From NCBI GenBank assembly GCA_964605655.1, contig CAZSDK010000020.1:1-64000 (forward strand): a stretch of 64,000 bases of DNA, read 5' to 3'. The notes beneath the pieces are model-generated. The model was not told the origin of the DNA and did no database searches. It was given only the letters and a program-made list of their open reading frames with translations. Origin of the DNA: JAKLIX01 sp964605655 (GTDB taxonomy: Bacteria > Bacteroidota > Bacteroidia > Bacteroidales > CAIXZF01). Positions 42,002-51,179 of the stretch are shown here, in pieces. Each line of letters begins with the position of its first letter. Within the stretch, counting starts at the first letter, position 1. A program made the translations under genes and the position numbers.

Positions 42002-44338
42002 TTAGGATTTCCTCCTGATCGCTTTACGTGGAGATTTGCTTTTGGTTTCAACACTGTGGGCAATGATGGCTTTGCAGTCGTCCAGGTTCAGTTTTTCAGG
42101 GTCTTTTCCTTTGGGAATTTTATGATTTTCTCTTCCTACGGCAATATAAGGACCATAACGCCCATTCAGCACCTTAATTGTTGGTTCTTCGGGGAACTCC
42201 CTGATCAGCTTTTTCTCGTTAATATTCCTTTTTTCCATGATGATCTCAATGGCTCTTTCCTGGTTTACTGTATGAGGGTCATCGGTTTTCGGAAGGGAAT
42301 AGAAAGCATTCTTATGTTTAATATAAGGACCAAACCTGCCAATACCCGCGACCATCTCGGCTTCTTCAAACTCTCCGACATTCCTGGGAAGTTTGAAAAG
42401 ATCGAGAGCCTGTTCCAGGGTGACTGTTTCCAGGGTCAGTTCCTTACCCAGCCTGGCAAACCTCGGTTTTTCATCACTTTCGGTATCACCAAGTTGGACC
42501 ATGGGGCCATACTTGCCGATCTTCACGAAAACATTCTTGCCGGTTTTAGGATCTGTTCCCAGCAGCTTTTCTCCCGTGAATTTGGTGGTCTTGGTCTGGG
42601 TTTCTTCTATCTGTGCGTGGAAGGGAAAGTAAAAGTCTTTGATCACCTCGTTCCATACCCTTTTACCCGCTGCCACCTTATCAAACTCTTCTTCCACCTC
42701 GGCAGTAAAATTATAGTCGATGATATGCTGGAAAAACTGCAGGAGGAATTTATTCACCAGGGTCCCGATATCGGTCGGGAAGAGTTTGGCTTTTTCATAG
42801 CCTGCTTTTTCGTTCTTCACAGAGACCTTGATACTCCCTTTTTTAAGGGCCAGAATGGTGTAATCTCTTTTAACGCCCTCCTTGTCACCTTTGACCACGT
42901 ATTCTCTTTTCTGAATAGTAGAGATGGTGGGGGCATAGGTAGAAGGTCTTCCGATTCCCAGTTCTTCCAGCTTTTTCACAAGACTTGCCTCGGTATACCG
43001 GGCAGGAATGGGAGAAAAACGCTGGGTGGCCTTGATATCGTCGGTAAGCAGGACCTGCCCCTTTTCAACCGGGGGAAGCACATCATCTTTATCTTCCTGT
43101 GTATCATCATCATCGAAAGATTCCTTGTACACTTTCAGGAATCCGTCGAAGGTGATGACTTCACCCCTGGCGAGGAATTTCTCGGTGGAATTGGAGATAT
43201 CAATGGTAACCACAGTCTTTTCTACCAGGGCGTCGGCCATCTGCGAGGCGATCGCACGTTTCCAGATGAGGTCATAGAGCCTTTGCTGGGCCACATCACC
43301 GTTGATCTCCTGATGATTCATATAGGTGGGCCGGATGGCTTCATGAGCCTCCTGTGCTCCTTTGGACTTGGTGGTATATTTTCTTGTTTTGACATACTGG
43401 GGGCCAAAAGTCCTGGTAATCTCTTCCTTGGCCATGCCCAGGGCAAGATTGGAGAGGTTCACCGAGTCGGTCCTCATGTAGGTGATCTTACCTGACTCAT
43501 AAAGCTGCTGGGCTACCGTCATGGTTTTCGATACCGAAAATCCCAGTTTTCTGCTTGCCTCCTGCTGGAGGGTGGAGGTGGTAAAAGGAGGGGCGGGTGA
43601 TTTTTTGGATGGCTTTGTTTCCACTCCTTCCACTGTGAAGGTCGAAGTTTTGCAGTTTTCAAGGAATGCCATGGCTTCATCCTGGGTATCGTACTTTCTG
43701 GAGAGCTCAGCTTCCATTTTTACGATGCCTTCATCGGTGATCACATCAAAAAGGGCAGTCACTTTAAAAGCCGACTGGCTCACAAAACTCTTGACATCAT
43801 CCTCTCTTTCTACGATAAGCCGCACGGCTACCGACTGCACCCTTCCTGCTGAAAGAGAAGGTTTCACTTTCTTCCACAATAAGGGTGACAGTTCAAATCC
43901 GACCAGGCGGTCCAATACCCTTCTTGCTTGCTGGGCGTTGACCAGGTTGCGGTCTATCTTCCTCGGATTCTCGATGGCACCAAGGATGGCATTCTTCGTA
44001 ATCTCATGAAAGACAATCCGTTTTATCCTGGCTTCTTCCAGGTTCAGCGTTTCCACCAGGTGCCAGCTGATGGCTTCTCCTTCACGGTCCTCGTCCGTTG
44101 CTAGCCAGATCACCTCTGCCTCCTGGGAAACCTTCTTCAGGTCTGCGACTACTTTCTTTTTTTCCGGGGATATCTCATATAAAGGAAGAAATCCTTTCTC
44201 AATATCCACCCCCAACAGCTTTTTGGAGAGGTCCCGAACATGTCCAAAACTGGATTTAACAAGGAATTCCTTTCCCAGAAATCCTTCAATGGTTTTGGCT
44301 TTGGCCGGGGACTCAACGATGACGAGATTTTTCGGCAT
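42002..44338 (-). CDS. topA: DNA topoisomerase I (type IA)
   Basis: 778-residue type IA topoisomerase that relaxes negative supercoils. The TOPRIM domain is at the start (LVIVESPAKAKTIEGFLG; acidic DEDREGEAI near 83-91). The active-site Tyr is in ITYMRTDSVNLS near residue 290. The C-terminal part has repeated topoisomerase I C-terminal modules (KIGKYGPMVQLGD, GIGRFGPYIKHKN, LNGRYGPYIAVGR) without cysteine zinc fingers, and a basic tail. A TACTTTTG promoter box lies 22 nt upstream. The arginase-fold gene follows after 9 nt. Confidence 0.96.
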   Translation of the reverse strand: MPKNLVIVESPAKAKTIEGFLGKEFLVKSSFGHVRDLSKKLLGVDIEKGFLPLYEISPEKKKVVADLKKVSQEAEVIWLATDEDREGEAISWHLVETLNLEEARIKRIVFHEITKNAILGAIENPRKIDRNLVNAQQARRVLDRLVGFELSPLLWKKVKPSLSAGRVQSVAVRLIVEREDDVKSFVSQSAFKVTALFDVITDEGIVKMEAELSRKYDTQDEAMAFLENCKTSTFTVEGVETKPSKKSPAPPFTTSTLQQEASRKLGFSVSKTMTVAQQLYESGKITYMRTDSVNLSNLALGMAKEEITRTFGPQYVKTRKYTTKSKGAQEAHEAIRPTYMNHQEINGDVAQQRLYDLIWKRAIASQMADALVEKTVVTIDISNSTEKFLARGEVITFDGFLKVYKESFDDDDTQEDKDDVLPPVEKGQVLLTDDIKATQRFSPIPARYTEASLVKKLEELGIGRPSTYAPTISTIQKREYVVKGDKEGVKRDYTILALKKGSIKVSVKNEKAGYEKAKLFPTDIGTLVNKFLLQFFQHIIDYNFTAEVEEEFDKVAAGKRVWNEVIKDFYFPFHAQIEETQTKTTKFTGEKLLGTDPKTGKNVFVKIGKYGPMVQLGDTESDEKPRFARLGKELTLETVTLEQALDLFKLPRNVGEFEEAEMVAGIGRFGPYIKHKNAFYSLPKTDDPHTVNQERAIEIIMEKRNINEKKLIREFPEEPTIKVLNGRYGPYIAVGRENHKIPKGKDPEKLNLDDCKAIIAHSVETKSKSPRKAIRRKS

Positions 44339-44360
44339 GGTCCGTTTTTTAAAAGTGGCA

Positions 44361-44368
44361 CAAAAGTA
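44361..44368 (-). promoter_or_regulatory. Bacteroidota -7 box (TACTTTTG) for topA
   Basis: On minus, 44368-44361 reads TACTTTTG, 22 nt upstream of the topA ATG at 44338. No clear -33 element. Confidence 0.5.
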
Positions 44369-44477
44369 ATATATTTTTAAAACCTGCTTTTCAGAATATC
44401 CATATTAATATGGTAGGTTCAGAAGCAACAAACTAATTTTGCAGCAAATTGTTTAATTCTTTGACTTATTTTGAAAA

Positions 44478-44618
44478 GAGGTCGTCTCATAAGGCTGAAA
44501 ATGCTTCGACTCCCCTCAGCATGACATTTGATTATCAATGTTTTGTCATATTGAGCGCCTGCCCGCCGGCAGGCAGGTAGTCGAAATATTGACAAAACAC
44601 TAATTATAAGACAGCCTC
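44478..44618. mobile_element. MITE-like element between topA and miaB
   Basis: A 141-bp non-coding segment bounded by imperfect terminal inverted repeats GAGGTCGTCTCATAA (44478-44492) and the reverse complement of GAGGCTGTCTTATAA (44604-44618), 12 of 15 matching. Inside are two facing copies of a motif like ATGCTTCGACTCCCCTCAGC (44501-44520) and its inverted relative at 44546-44587. The second is interrupted by the hairpin GCCTGCC-CGCC-GGCAGGC (44557-44574). It ends 11 nt before miaB. No transposase is encoded. Confidence 0.6.
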
Positions 44619-44629
44619 CTATTATATAG

Positions 44630-45979
44630 ATGCATTTTACCTCGACAGTGGAAAAAAACAAGAAACTTTTTATCGAGACCTACGGTTGCCAGATGAACTT
44701 CTCCGACAGTGAGATCGTGGGTTCTATCATGAAAGAAGGGGGTTATGACCTGACCGCAGACCTTCATGCCGCCGATGTGATCTTTGTCAATACCTGTTCC
44801 ATCAGGGATAATGCGGAACAGAGGGTAAGGAAGAGACTCAGGGAATTCAACGCCCTGAAGAAAAAAAATCCAAGCCTGGTCGTGGGCTTGCTGGGTTGTA
44901 TGGCAGAAAGGGTGAAGGAGGAGTTGTTCGAACAGGAGAAACTGCTTGATATTATTGCCGGTCCTGATTCCTATCGCGACCTTCCCAGGCTTATGTCGGC
45001 CGTGGAGGAAGGACAGAAGGCAGTCAACCTGATCCTTTCGGCGGATGAGACCTATGCCGATATTTCCCCGGTGCGGCTCGGAAGCAATAGGGTGTCGGCC
45101 TTTATCTCTATTATGAGAGGCTGCGAGAACTTTTGTGCGTACTGCGTGGTACCCTATACCAGGGGGACAGAGAGGAGCCGTGATCCGAGGTCCATCCTGG
45201 CCGAAGCCAAAGACCTGTTTGACAAAGGATACCGGGAGGTGACCCTGCTTGGTCAGAATGTCAACTCCTATCAGTACGAGTCCGACGGCAAACGGATGGA
45301 TTTCCCTGACTTGCTTGACGCTGTGGCCTCCATAGATCCTTTCTTAAGGGTTCGTTTTGCGACATCACACCCCAAAGATCTCAGCGACAAGCTGATAGAG
45401 ACCATTGCCCGGCGACCCAACCTATGCCGTTCCATCCATCTGCCGGTTCAGTCGGGCAGCAGCAAAGTGCTGTGGGATATGAACAGGAACTATACCAGGG
45501 AATGGTACCTGGGAAGGATACAGGCGATTCGTAATGCCATTCCCGGATGCATGATCTCCACCGATATTATTGCCGGCTTTTGTGGTGAGACCGAGGCTGA
45601 CCACAGGGAGACCCTGTCCCTGATGGAGGAAGTCGGATTTGATTATGCCTATATGTTCAAGTATTCGGAAAGAGCAGGCACATTTGCAGCTGGTACCAAA
45701 ACCGACGATGTTGATGAAGTCACAAAGTCGCGCCGCCTGCAGGAGATCATCGATTTTCAGGGAAGGCTCTCCCTCGCTTCCAACCGTCGTGATATTGGCT
45801 TGACTTTCGAAGTGCTGGTGGAAGGTACTTCCAAACGATCTGCCCAAAAACTGGCCGGCCGGAACAGCCAGAACAAAATGGTGGTATTCCCTTCACAGGG
45901 ACAGCAAGCAGGAGACTATGTAAAGGTGATGGTTCGGGATTGTACGGCAGCCACCCTGTTGGGTGACATTGTTTCCTGA
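44630..45979 (+). CDS. miaB: tRNA-2-methylthio-N6-dimethylallyladenosine synthase
   Basis: 449-residue radical-SAM methylthiotransferase that modifies A37 of tRNAs reading UNN codons. The N-terminal Fe-S domain has its three cysteines in YGCQMNFSDSE, NTCSIRDNAE and LGCMAERVKEE; the radical SAM triad is in MRGCENFCAYCVVPYTRG near residues 160-175. A C-terminal TRAM domain (about 380-445) binds tRNA. The start at 44630 follows a MITE-like element by 11 nt, so that element may have displaced or now provides its promoter. Confidence 0.95.
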   Translation: MHFTSTVEKNKKLFIETYGCQMNFSDSEIVGSIMKEGGYDLTADLHAADVIFVNTCSIRDNAEQRVRKRLREFNALKKKNPSLVVGLLGCMAERVKEELFEQEKLLDIIAGPDSYRDLPRLMSAVEEGQKAVNLILSADETYADISPVRLGSNRVSAFISIMRGCENFCAYCVVPYTRGTERSRDPRSILAEAKDLFDKGYREVTLLGQNVNSYQYESDGKRMDFPDLLDAVASIDPFLRVRFATSHPKDLSDKLIETIARRPNLCRSIHLPVQSGSSKVLWDMNRNYTREWYLGRIQAIRNAIPGCMISTDIIAGFCGETEADHRETLSLMEEVGFDYAYMFKYSERAGTFAAGTKTDDVDEVTKSRRLQEIIDFQGRLSLASNRRDIGLTFEVLVEGTSKRSAQKLAGRNSQNKMVVFPSQGQQAGDYVKVMVRDCTAATLLGDIVS

Positions 45980-45983
45980 AAGC

Positions 45984-47006
45984 TTACACACTCATTTCCC
46001 CTCTCATGGGAGTCTGCAGCCAGTGTATGGTTTCATCCCTGCTCATTTTCTTGCCGAGAAGGAACATCAGCTTGGTGAGGGCGGCTTCGGTAGTAATGTC
46101 ATACCCACCAATAATCCCTAATTCTCCGAGACGTGCACTGGTCTCATATTTCCCGATTTCCACCGTTCCGCCCTTGCATTGGGTCACGTTGAAAAGAATC
46201 AATCCCTGTTCCACTGATTGATGGAGAGCATCCAGGAACCAGGAATCGGTGGGTGCATTGCCCGAGCCAAAGGTCTCAAGGATCACTGCTTTTAACCCTT
46301 CAGTGCCAAGAATGGAATGAACCACCTTTGGGGTGATCCCCGGGTATAACTTGAGGAGAGCGATATTGCCATCCAGATCTTTATGGATCTTTAACTTACG
46401 GAAGTTGGGCCTCAGGATGAATTCCCTGTTGTACTTAATATTGACCCCAATCTCGGCCAGCACCGGGAAGTTACCCGACATGAAGGCCTGGAAATGTTCC
46501 GCATTGACCTTGGTGGTCCGGTTTCCACGATATAGCTTATTTTCAAAGCATAAGGTGACTTCAGGTACGATGGGTGTTCCCTCATCGTAGGCTGCGGCTA
46601 TTTCAATGGCGTTGATGAAGTTCTCCCTTCCGTCATTCCTCACCACTCCCATCGGCAACTGAGACCCGGTGAAAACAACCGGCTTGTTCAGGTTCTCCAG
46701 CATGAAACTCAGCGCAGAAGCGCTGTAAGCCATGGTATCAGAACCATGTAACACCACAAAACCATCGTAGGATTCGTAATGGCTCCCGATAACCTCCGCA
46801 ATTTTTACCCAGAAAGAGGGCTGCATGTTCGAGGAGTCGAGCAATGGATCGAAAGAATGGATATCAATGTGATAATTGAAGTTCTCAAGAAGAGGGATGT
46901 GATGGTAAACATGCCCAAAATCAAAGGGACGCAATGTGCCGGTTTCCCTGTCCTGCATCATGCCGATGGTGCCTCCGGTATAGATGACCAATATGGATGA
47001 AGTCAT
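45984..47006 (-). CDS. ansA: L-asparaginase, type I
   Basis: 340-residue cytoplasmic asparaginase that hydrolyses asparagine to aspartate and ammonia. Two catalytic motifs are visible: the N-terminal YTGGTIGMMQ (Thr nucleophile, about residues 9-18) and VLHGSDTMAYSASALSFML (Thr-Asp pair near 90). No signal peptide, which fits the type I (AnsA) class. It converges with miaB (4 nt between stops). A minus-strand TATCTTTA at 47030-47037 is a weak -7 box. Confidence 0.92.
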   Translation of the reverse strand: MTSSILVIYTGGTIGMMQDRETGTLRPFDFGHVYHHIPLLENFNYHIDIHSFDPLLDSSNMQPSFWVKIAEVIGSHYESYDGFVVLHGSDTMAYSASALSFMLENLNKPVVFTGSQLPMGVVRNDGRENFINAIEIAAAYDEGTPIVPEVTLCFENKLYRGNRTTKVNAEHFQAFMSGNFPVLAEIGVNIKYNREFILRPNFRKLKIHKDLDGNIALLKLYPGITPKVVHSILGTEGLKAVILETFGSGNAPTDSWFLDALHQSVEQGLILFNVTQCKGGTVEIGKYETSARLGELGIIGGYDITTEAALTKLMFLLGKKMSRDETIHWLQTPMRGEMSV

Positions 47007-47101
47007 TTCTCTGCCTGTGGTTTGTGGAGTAAAGATAAACGGAATTCATTAACTTTACAACGAAGAAACACGGCTGATTGTCCAACTCAAAACCTCAACA
47101 G

Positions 47102-48490
47102 ATGGCAAAAGTTTTTCTCACTTTCTGCTTGATTGGAATACTGATGTTTCCAATGCGTTCATTTTCACAAGTTTGTGACTATTTTGATTCAGGCCAGAAC
47201 CTGGGTTCTGATCCCACATTCGGGGTGGCCCTGGGTGACTTCGACGGGGACGGCGACCAGGATGCCTTTACCGTGGATGCTTACAATGACCTGGAAATCT
47301 ATTTCAATAACGGAAGCGGTATCTTCAGCCTCAGTCAGACCATCACACCGGCTGCCGGTGAAGGTGATAATTTCGGGGTGCACCTGGCTGATGTCGACAA
47401 CGACGGAGACCTGGATGCCATTGTGGTCCCATTTTACAACTCTGCCAGCCTCAAAATCTATAAAAACAACGGTGCCGGGAACTTTACTCTTTTCCAGGCC
47501 GTGTCCTCGAACCTGGGTTGCCATTTTGCAGGGATCGGGGATCTTGACGGGGATAATGATACAGATGTATTCTTGCCCGGATGGATGTCATCTGAGACCA
47601 AGGTCTTTCTGAATAACGGGAACGGGATGTATACTCAGTTTTCTTCTCTGACCCTTACCAATTTCGGAGGAAGTAATGATGTGGCCATGGCCGATGCCGA
47701 CGGGGACGGTGACCTCGATGCCATTGTCGTTTCAAGTAACGCAGGCGGAAGGCTGTTGATAAATGACGGAACCGGGACCTTTACCGACAGTGGTCAGACT
47801 CTGGGTAATACCAGCGACAGCTATTACACGGTGGAAGCCGGTGACATTGAAAAAGACGGAGATGCCGATGTCATCATCGGAGGGATGTATGCCCCGCTCA
47901 CCGCACTGACCAACAATGGTTCAGGTGTATTTAGTCCAATGGCAACTTATCTGAGCAGCAACTATGACAAGGATATGCTTTTGCTCGACTATGACAATGA
48001 CAACGATCCCGATGTATTCGTTTCCACGTATGGAGGACACGGGCTGGAGGTGTGGAACAACGATGGCTCGGGAAATCTGTCGTTATGCTATGAGAACGTA
48101 TCTCCCATGCCGGAGACTTATTCCCATGGATTTGATATAGGGCTTCTCAACGGAGATGTGTATTATGATGCCTTTATGGGCGAATTCGGCAGCGACGGGG
48201 ATAAGGTGTTTTTCGGGGATCCTTCGGTGGGCCTTCCGAACCGGGAACCCTTCACTTTTCAGCTGTCTCCCAATCCGGCCGGAAACTGGCTGGACCTCGG
48301 TATCGAGGGGAATTCCCGTGCTTTACAAATGGAAATTTTTGACGCCAGGGCTTGTTTACTCATGGCGACAAACCTCATCGGGTCCGATAATTATTCTCTG
48401 AATATCAGTGGTTTAGGTACGGGGCTTTATCTCCTGGTTTTAACCGATGAATGGGGACAGCGTTTTACGTCCAGATTTATAAAGGATTAA
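47102..48490 (+). CDS. Secreted FG-GAP/VCBS-repeat protein with T9SS sorting domain
   Basis: 463 residues from the ATG at 47102, which gives a signal peptide MAKVFLTFCLIGILMFPMRS; a TTG at 47078 is less likely. At least six calcium-loop repeats of the FG-GAP/VCBS beta-propeller type are present: DFDGDGDQD, DVDNDGDLD, DLDGDNDTD, DADGDGDLD, DIEKDGDAD and DYDNDNDPD. The last 80 residues (QLSPNPAGNWLDLGI to the end) are a T9SS type A sorting domain. It is likely exported to the cell surface. Function unknown; calcium binding is well supported by the loops. Confidence 0.88.
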   Translation: MAKVFLTFCLIGILMFPMRSFSQVCDYFDSGQNLGSDPTFGVALGDFDGDGDQDAFTVDAYNDLEIYFNNGSGIFSLSQTITPAAGEGDNFGVHLADVDNDGDLDAIVVPFYNSASLKIYKNNGAGNFTLFQAVSSNLGCHFAGIGDLDGDNDTDVFLPGWMSSETKVFLNNGNGMYTQFSSLTLTNFGGSNDVAMADADGDGDLDAIVVSSNAGGRLLINDGTGTFTDSGQTLGNTSDSYYTVEAGDIEKDGDADVIIGGMYAPLTALTNNGSGVFSPMATYLSSNYDKDMLLLDYDNDNDPDVFVSTYGGHGLEVWNNDGSGNLSLCYENVSPMPETYSHGFDIGLLNGDVYYDAFMGEFGSDGDKVFFGDPSVGLPNREPFTFQLSPNPAGNWLDLGIEGNSRALQMEIFDARACLLMATNLIGSDNYSLNISGLGTGLYLLVLTDEWGQRFTSRFIKD

Positions 48491-48511
48491 CAGAACATCC
48501 TCAGGGAATTT

Positions 48512-49531
48512 TTACTGAACAAAATTCAGGATCTCCCCGGTGGGAATTTCCATCATACAACGGAAATGCCCTTTCGGACACTTTTCATATCCCAGTTTAG
48601 AGCAGGGACGGCAGGAGAGGTCCTTGACTTCCAGGATCTTTGATCTTGCGGAGGTCCCTTCAGGGTAGTAAGGGTACATTCCGAAGCTGGGGATGGTGTT
48701 TCCCCAGACAGAGATAATATCCTTCGAAAAAGCGGCCGCAATATGCATGAGTCCGGTGTCATGGGTGATGACCTGGTCGCAGGCTTTCAACAGCAAAGCC
48801 GACTCATGAAGGGTCAGCAGGCCGGTAGTGTTGTAAATATGTTTTGATTGACCTGGTGTTGGATTATCTATTGTTCCGGATCTCAATGGCAGTTGATTCA
48901 CAAGGAATTCTGCTGTTGCACGATCTTCCGGTCCGCCAAGCAGGACCAGGGGTTTGTGTATCTTTTCGCAGAGCGTCAGCAGCTTTTCTTTGGGTAACTG
49001 TTTCGTAGCGTGTTTCCCCCCGATCACCAGGCAAACATATCCCTGTCGTGGCAGTCCCGGGATCTTCGCATAAGGGTCTACTCCTTCAGGGATAAAGTAA
49101 TCCAGACCTTTTCCATCATTGGTGATATGGAAGCCGGATACGGATTGAAAATACCGGTCAACGATATGGATGTCGGGCAAAAGATCAATTTTTAGCTTAC
49201 AGATCAGGAATTTACGGATGTTGAGTTTGCTGAAGGTGGAAAAGGGTTTGAAAAGTTTGATCAGTATGCTCCACGATCTGAGATTCTTATGAAGGTCGAT
49301 CAGGTGGTCATAGTTTTCCATACGAAGGGCAGGAACCACTTCGCTGATGCTTTTCCTGATGGTGAATATTTTATCGATGTAGGGGTTGGCTTCGATCACC
49401 GGAAGAAAAACTTCCTTGGTGAGGTAGTGCACCTGGCAGCCGGGGAGCTGTTCTTTCAGGCAACGGACGACAGGGGTGGTAAGAACGATGTCACCGATGG
49501 AACTGAAACGTATGACCAGGATCTTCTTCAC
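48512..49531 (-). CDS. Glycosyltransferase family 9 (LPS heptosyltransferase-like)
   Basis: 339 residues starting at the GTG at 49531 (VKKILVIRFSSIGDIVLTTP), the normal GT9 N-terminus. A longer frame to 49792 is rejected: its extra residues have no family match and are the antisense of tatD and its promoter. A TAACTTTG box at 49546-49553 fits the GTG start. GGPEDRATAEFL and CDQVITHDTGLMHIAAAF are GT9 signatures (sugar-nucleotide binding near residues 190-265). It transfers heptose or a similar sugar to lipid A core; the acceptor is unknown. No other LPS genes are adjacent. Confidence 0.9.
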   Translation of the reverse strand: MKKILVIRFSSIGDIVLTTPVVRCLKEQLPGCQVHYLTKEVFLPVIEANPYIDKIFTIRKSISEVVPALRMENYDHLIDLHKNLRSWSILIKLFKPFSTFSKLNIRKFLICKLKIDLLPDIHIVDRYFQSVSGFHITNDGKGLDYFIPEGVDPYAKIPGLPRQGYVCLVIGGKHATKQLPKEKLLTLCEKIHKPLVLLGGPEDRATAEFLVNQLPLRSGTIDNPTPGQSKHIYNTTGLLTLHESALLLKACDQVITHDTGLMHIAAAFSKDIISVWGNTIPSFGMYPYYPEGTSARSKILEVKDLSCRPCSKLGYEKCPKGHFRCMMEIPTGEILNFVQ

Positions 49532-49538
49532 GGCCTTG

Positions 49539-49574
49539 TTTTGAGCAAAGTTAAGAACATTGCGATTACCTTTG
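49539..49574. promoter_or_regulatory. Overlapping divergent promoters, GT9 gene / tatD
   Basis: On minus TAACTTTG at 49546-49553 serves the GT9 gene; on plus TACCTTTG at 49567-49574, with TTTTG at 49539-49543 as a possible -33 (23 nt spacing, slightly long), serves tatD. The two -7 boxes are only 13 bp apart. Confidence 0.55.
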
Positions 49575-49597
49575 CCTCTGAAATTCACTGCTGAAAC

Positions 49598-50416
49598 ATG
49601 ATGCTGATTGACACCCACGCCCATTTGTATCTGGATGATTATAAGGATGACCGCGATTTGATGGTCCGGAGAGCCCTGGATGAGGGAGTCAGGTATATGC
49701 TGCTGCCCCGTATCGACAGCAGGACCCACCAGGCGATGATGTCGATGGCAGCACAGTTCCCTGACTCCTGCCTTCCTATGATGGGCCTTCATCCCACCAG
49801 CGTGAAGGAAGACTGGGAGTCGGAACTTGCCCTGGTGGAGGAAGGGCTCAAATCAGGCTCATACTGTGCTGTCGGCGAGGTGGGCATCGACCTGTACTGG
49901 GACCAGACCTACCGTAAAGAGCAGGAGAAGGTTTTCGTTAAGGAGATGGAATGGTCGTTGATGTATGGACTGCCCCTGGTGATCCATACTCGTAATTCAC
50001 TTGAAATCACCATCGCCCTGATCAAGGATTTCAATGATCGTCGTCTGACCGGCGTTTTTCATTGTTTCCCCGGCACGGAGGAACAGGCTGAGGAGGTGAT
50101 CGGGATGAGATTTATGCTGGGCATCGGAGGCGTGGTGTCCTACAAGAATTCTCAGATGTCGAAAGTGGTGGAAGCCATTCCGTTGGAACACCTCGTCCTG
50201 GAGACCGATGCCCCTTTTCTTTCCCCTCACCCCAAAAGAGGCATGAGAAATGAGAGTGCTTTTGTTGCTTATGTGGCCCGAAAAATAGCCGAGATCAAAA
50301 ACACCGGCCCCGAAGAGGTAGCCGGGGTCACTACTGATAATGCCTTAAGATTATTTCCTTCGATTAACCTCCGAAACCCGCCACCTTACGGGACTCCGCA
50401 AAGACCTTTGCATTAA
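49598..50416 (+). CDS. tatD: TatD-family metal-dependent hydrolase
   Basis: 272-residue TIM-barrel metal hydrolase of the TatD DNase group. Metal and active-site motifs: DTHAHLYLDDY (His-x-His), GEVGIDLYWD (Glu), VIHTRN, FHCFPG and LETDAPFLSPHPKRG. The usual end, NALRLF, is followed by about 19 more residues, most of them read from the antisense of sdhB's 3' end (53-nt overlap). Role in DNA repair or RNA trimming is inferred from the family. A second ATG at 49601 is possible. Confidence 0.92.
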   Translation: MMLIDTHAHLYLDDYKDDRDLMVRRALDEGVRYMLLPRIDSRTHQAMMSMAAQFPDSCLPMMGLHPTSVKEDWESELALVEEGLKSGSYCAVGEVGIDLYWDQTYRKEQEKVFVKEMEWSLMYGLPLVIHTRNSLEITIALIKDFNDRRLTGVFHCFPGTEEQAEEVIGMRFMLGIGGVVSYKNSQMSKVVEAIPLEHLVLETDAPFLSPHPKRGMRNESAFVAYVARKIAEIKNTGPEEVAGVTTDNALRLFPSINLRNPPPYGTPQRPLH

Positions 50417-51137
50417 TGAACTGACGGTTTAGCCTGGCGATATTGGTGAGTTTGATTTCTTTCGGACACTCGGCTTCGCAGGCACCGGTATTGGTACAGT
50501 TGCCAAATCCTTCTTCATCCATGGTCCTGACCATATTCTGAACCCTTTCCACGGCCTCAGGCATCCCCTGTGGCAGCAACACCAACTGCGATACCTTGGC
50601 ACTTACGAACAACATGGCCGAAGCATTCTTACAGGCTGCCACGCAGGCCCCGCAACCGATACAGGCTGCGGCATCCATTGCCAGATCAGATGAGTATTTA
50701 GGAACAGGGATGGCATTGGCATCCTGGGCCCCGCCGGTGTTCACCGAAGTATATCCTCCTGACTGAATGATCCGGTCAAAGGCAGAGCGGTCTACCATCA
50801 GGTCCTTGATTACCGGGAAAGCTCTTGAACGCCAGGGTTCAATCACCACGGTCTGTCCGTCCCTGAAATTCCGCATGTGCATCTGGCACACCGTGATGGC
50901 CTTGTCAGGGCCGTGAGGTCTTCCATTGATATACAGGCTGCACATGCCGCAGATGCCCTCCCTGCAGTCATGGTCGAAAACAACGGGATCTTCTCCTTTG
51001 TACACAAGCTTCTCATTCAGGATGTCCAGCATCTCCAGGAAAGAACAGTTGGGTGAGATATCATCGAGGTGATAGGTTTCAAACCTTCCTTTGGAATGGT
51101 GGTCTTTTTGTCTCCAGATCTTTAACTTCAGCTTCAT
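50364..51137 (-). CDS. sdhB: Succinate dehydrogenase/fumarate reductase iron-sulfur subunit
   Basis: 257-residue Fe-S subunit passing electrons between the flavoprotein and quinone. The 2Fe-2S site is in DCREGICGMCSLYING with the distal Cys in AITVCQMH; the 4Fe-4S and 3Fe-4S cysteines are in AACIGCGACVAACKN and NTGACEAECPKEI. It lies 42 nt after sdhA on the same strand. Its final codons are covered by the convergent tatD end. It is the Bacteroidota fumarate reductase type by length and motif pattern. Confidence 0.95.
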   Translation of the reverse strand: MKLKLKIWRQKDHHSKGRFETYHLDDISPNCSFLEMLDILNEKLVYKGEDPVVFDHDCREGICGMCSLYINGRPHGPDKAITVCQMHMRNFRDGQTVVIEPWRSRAFPVIKDLMVDRSAFDRIIQSGGYTSVNTGGAQDANAIPVPKYSSDLAMDAAACIGCGACVAACKNASAMLFVSAKVSQLVLLPQGMPEAVERVQNMVRTMDEEGFGNCTNTGACEAECPKEIKLTNIARLNRQFINAKVFAESRKVAGFGG

Positions 51138-51179
51138 GGATGGTTATTTTTCAATGATCATCAACAAGTTCAATGACAA

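Noticed and set aside
42056..43495. 479-residue frame on the plus strand
   Set aside because: Antisense shadow of topA, rich in Phe and Gly as expected from a reversed frame; no motif.
44419..44661. 80-residue frame on minus upstream of topA
   Set aside because: It is the translated MITE-like repeat (KCHAEGSRSIF-type), a well-known spurious product of such elements.
49532..49792. N-terminal extension of the GT9 gene
   Set aside because: The extension is antisense to tatD and contains a -7 promoter box; the GT9 family N-terminus begins at the GTG at 49531.
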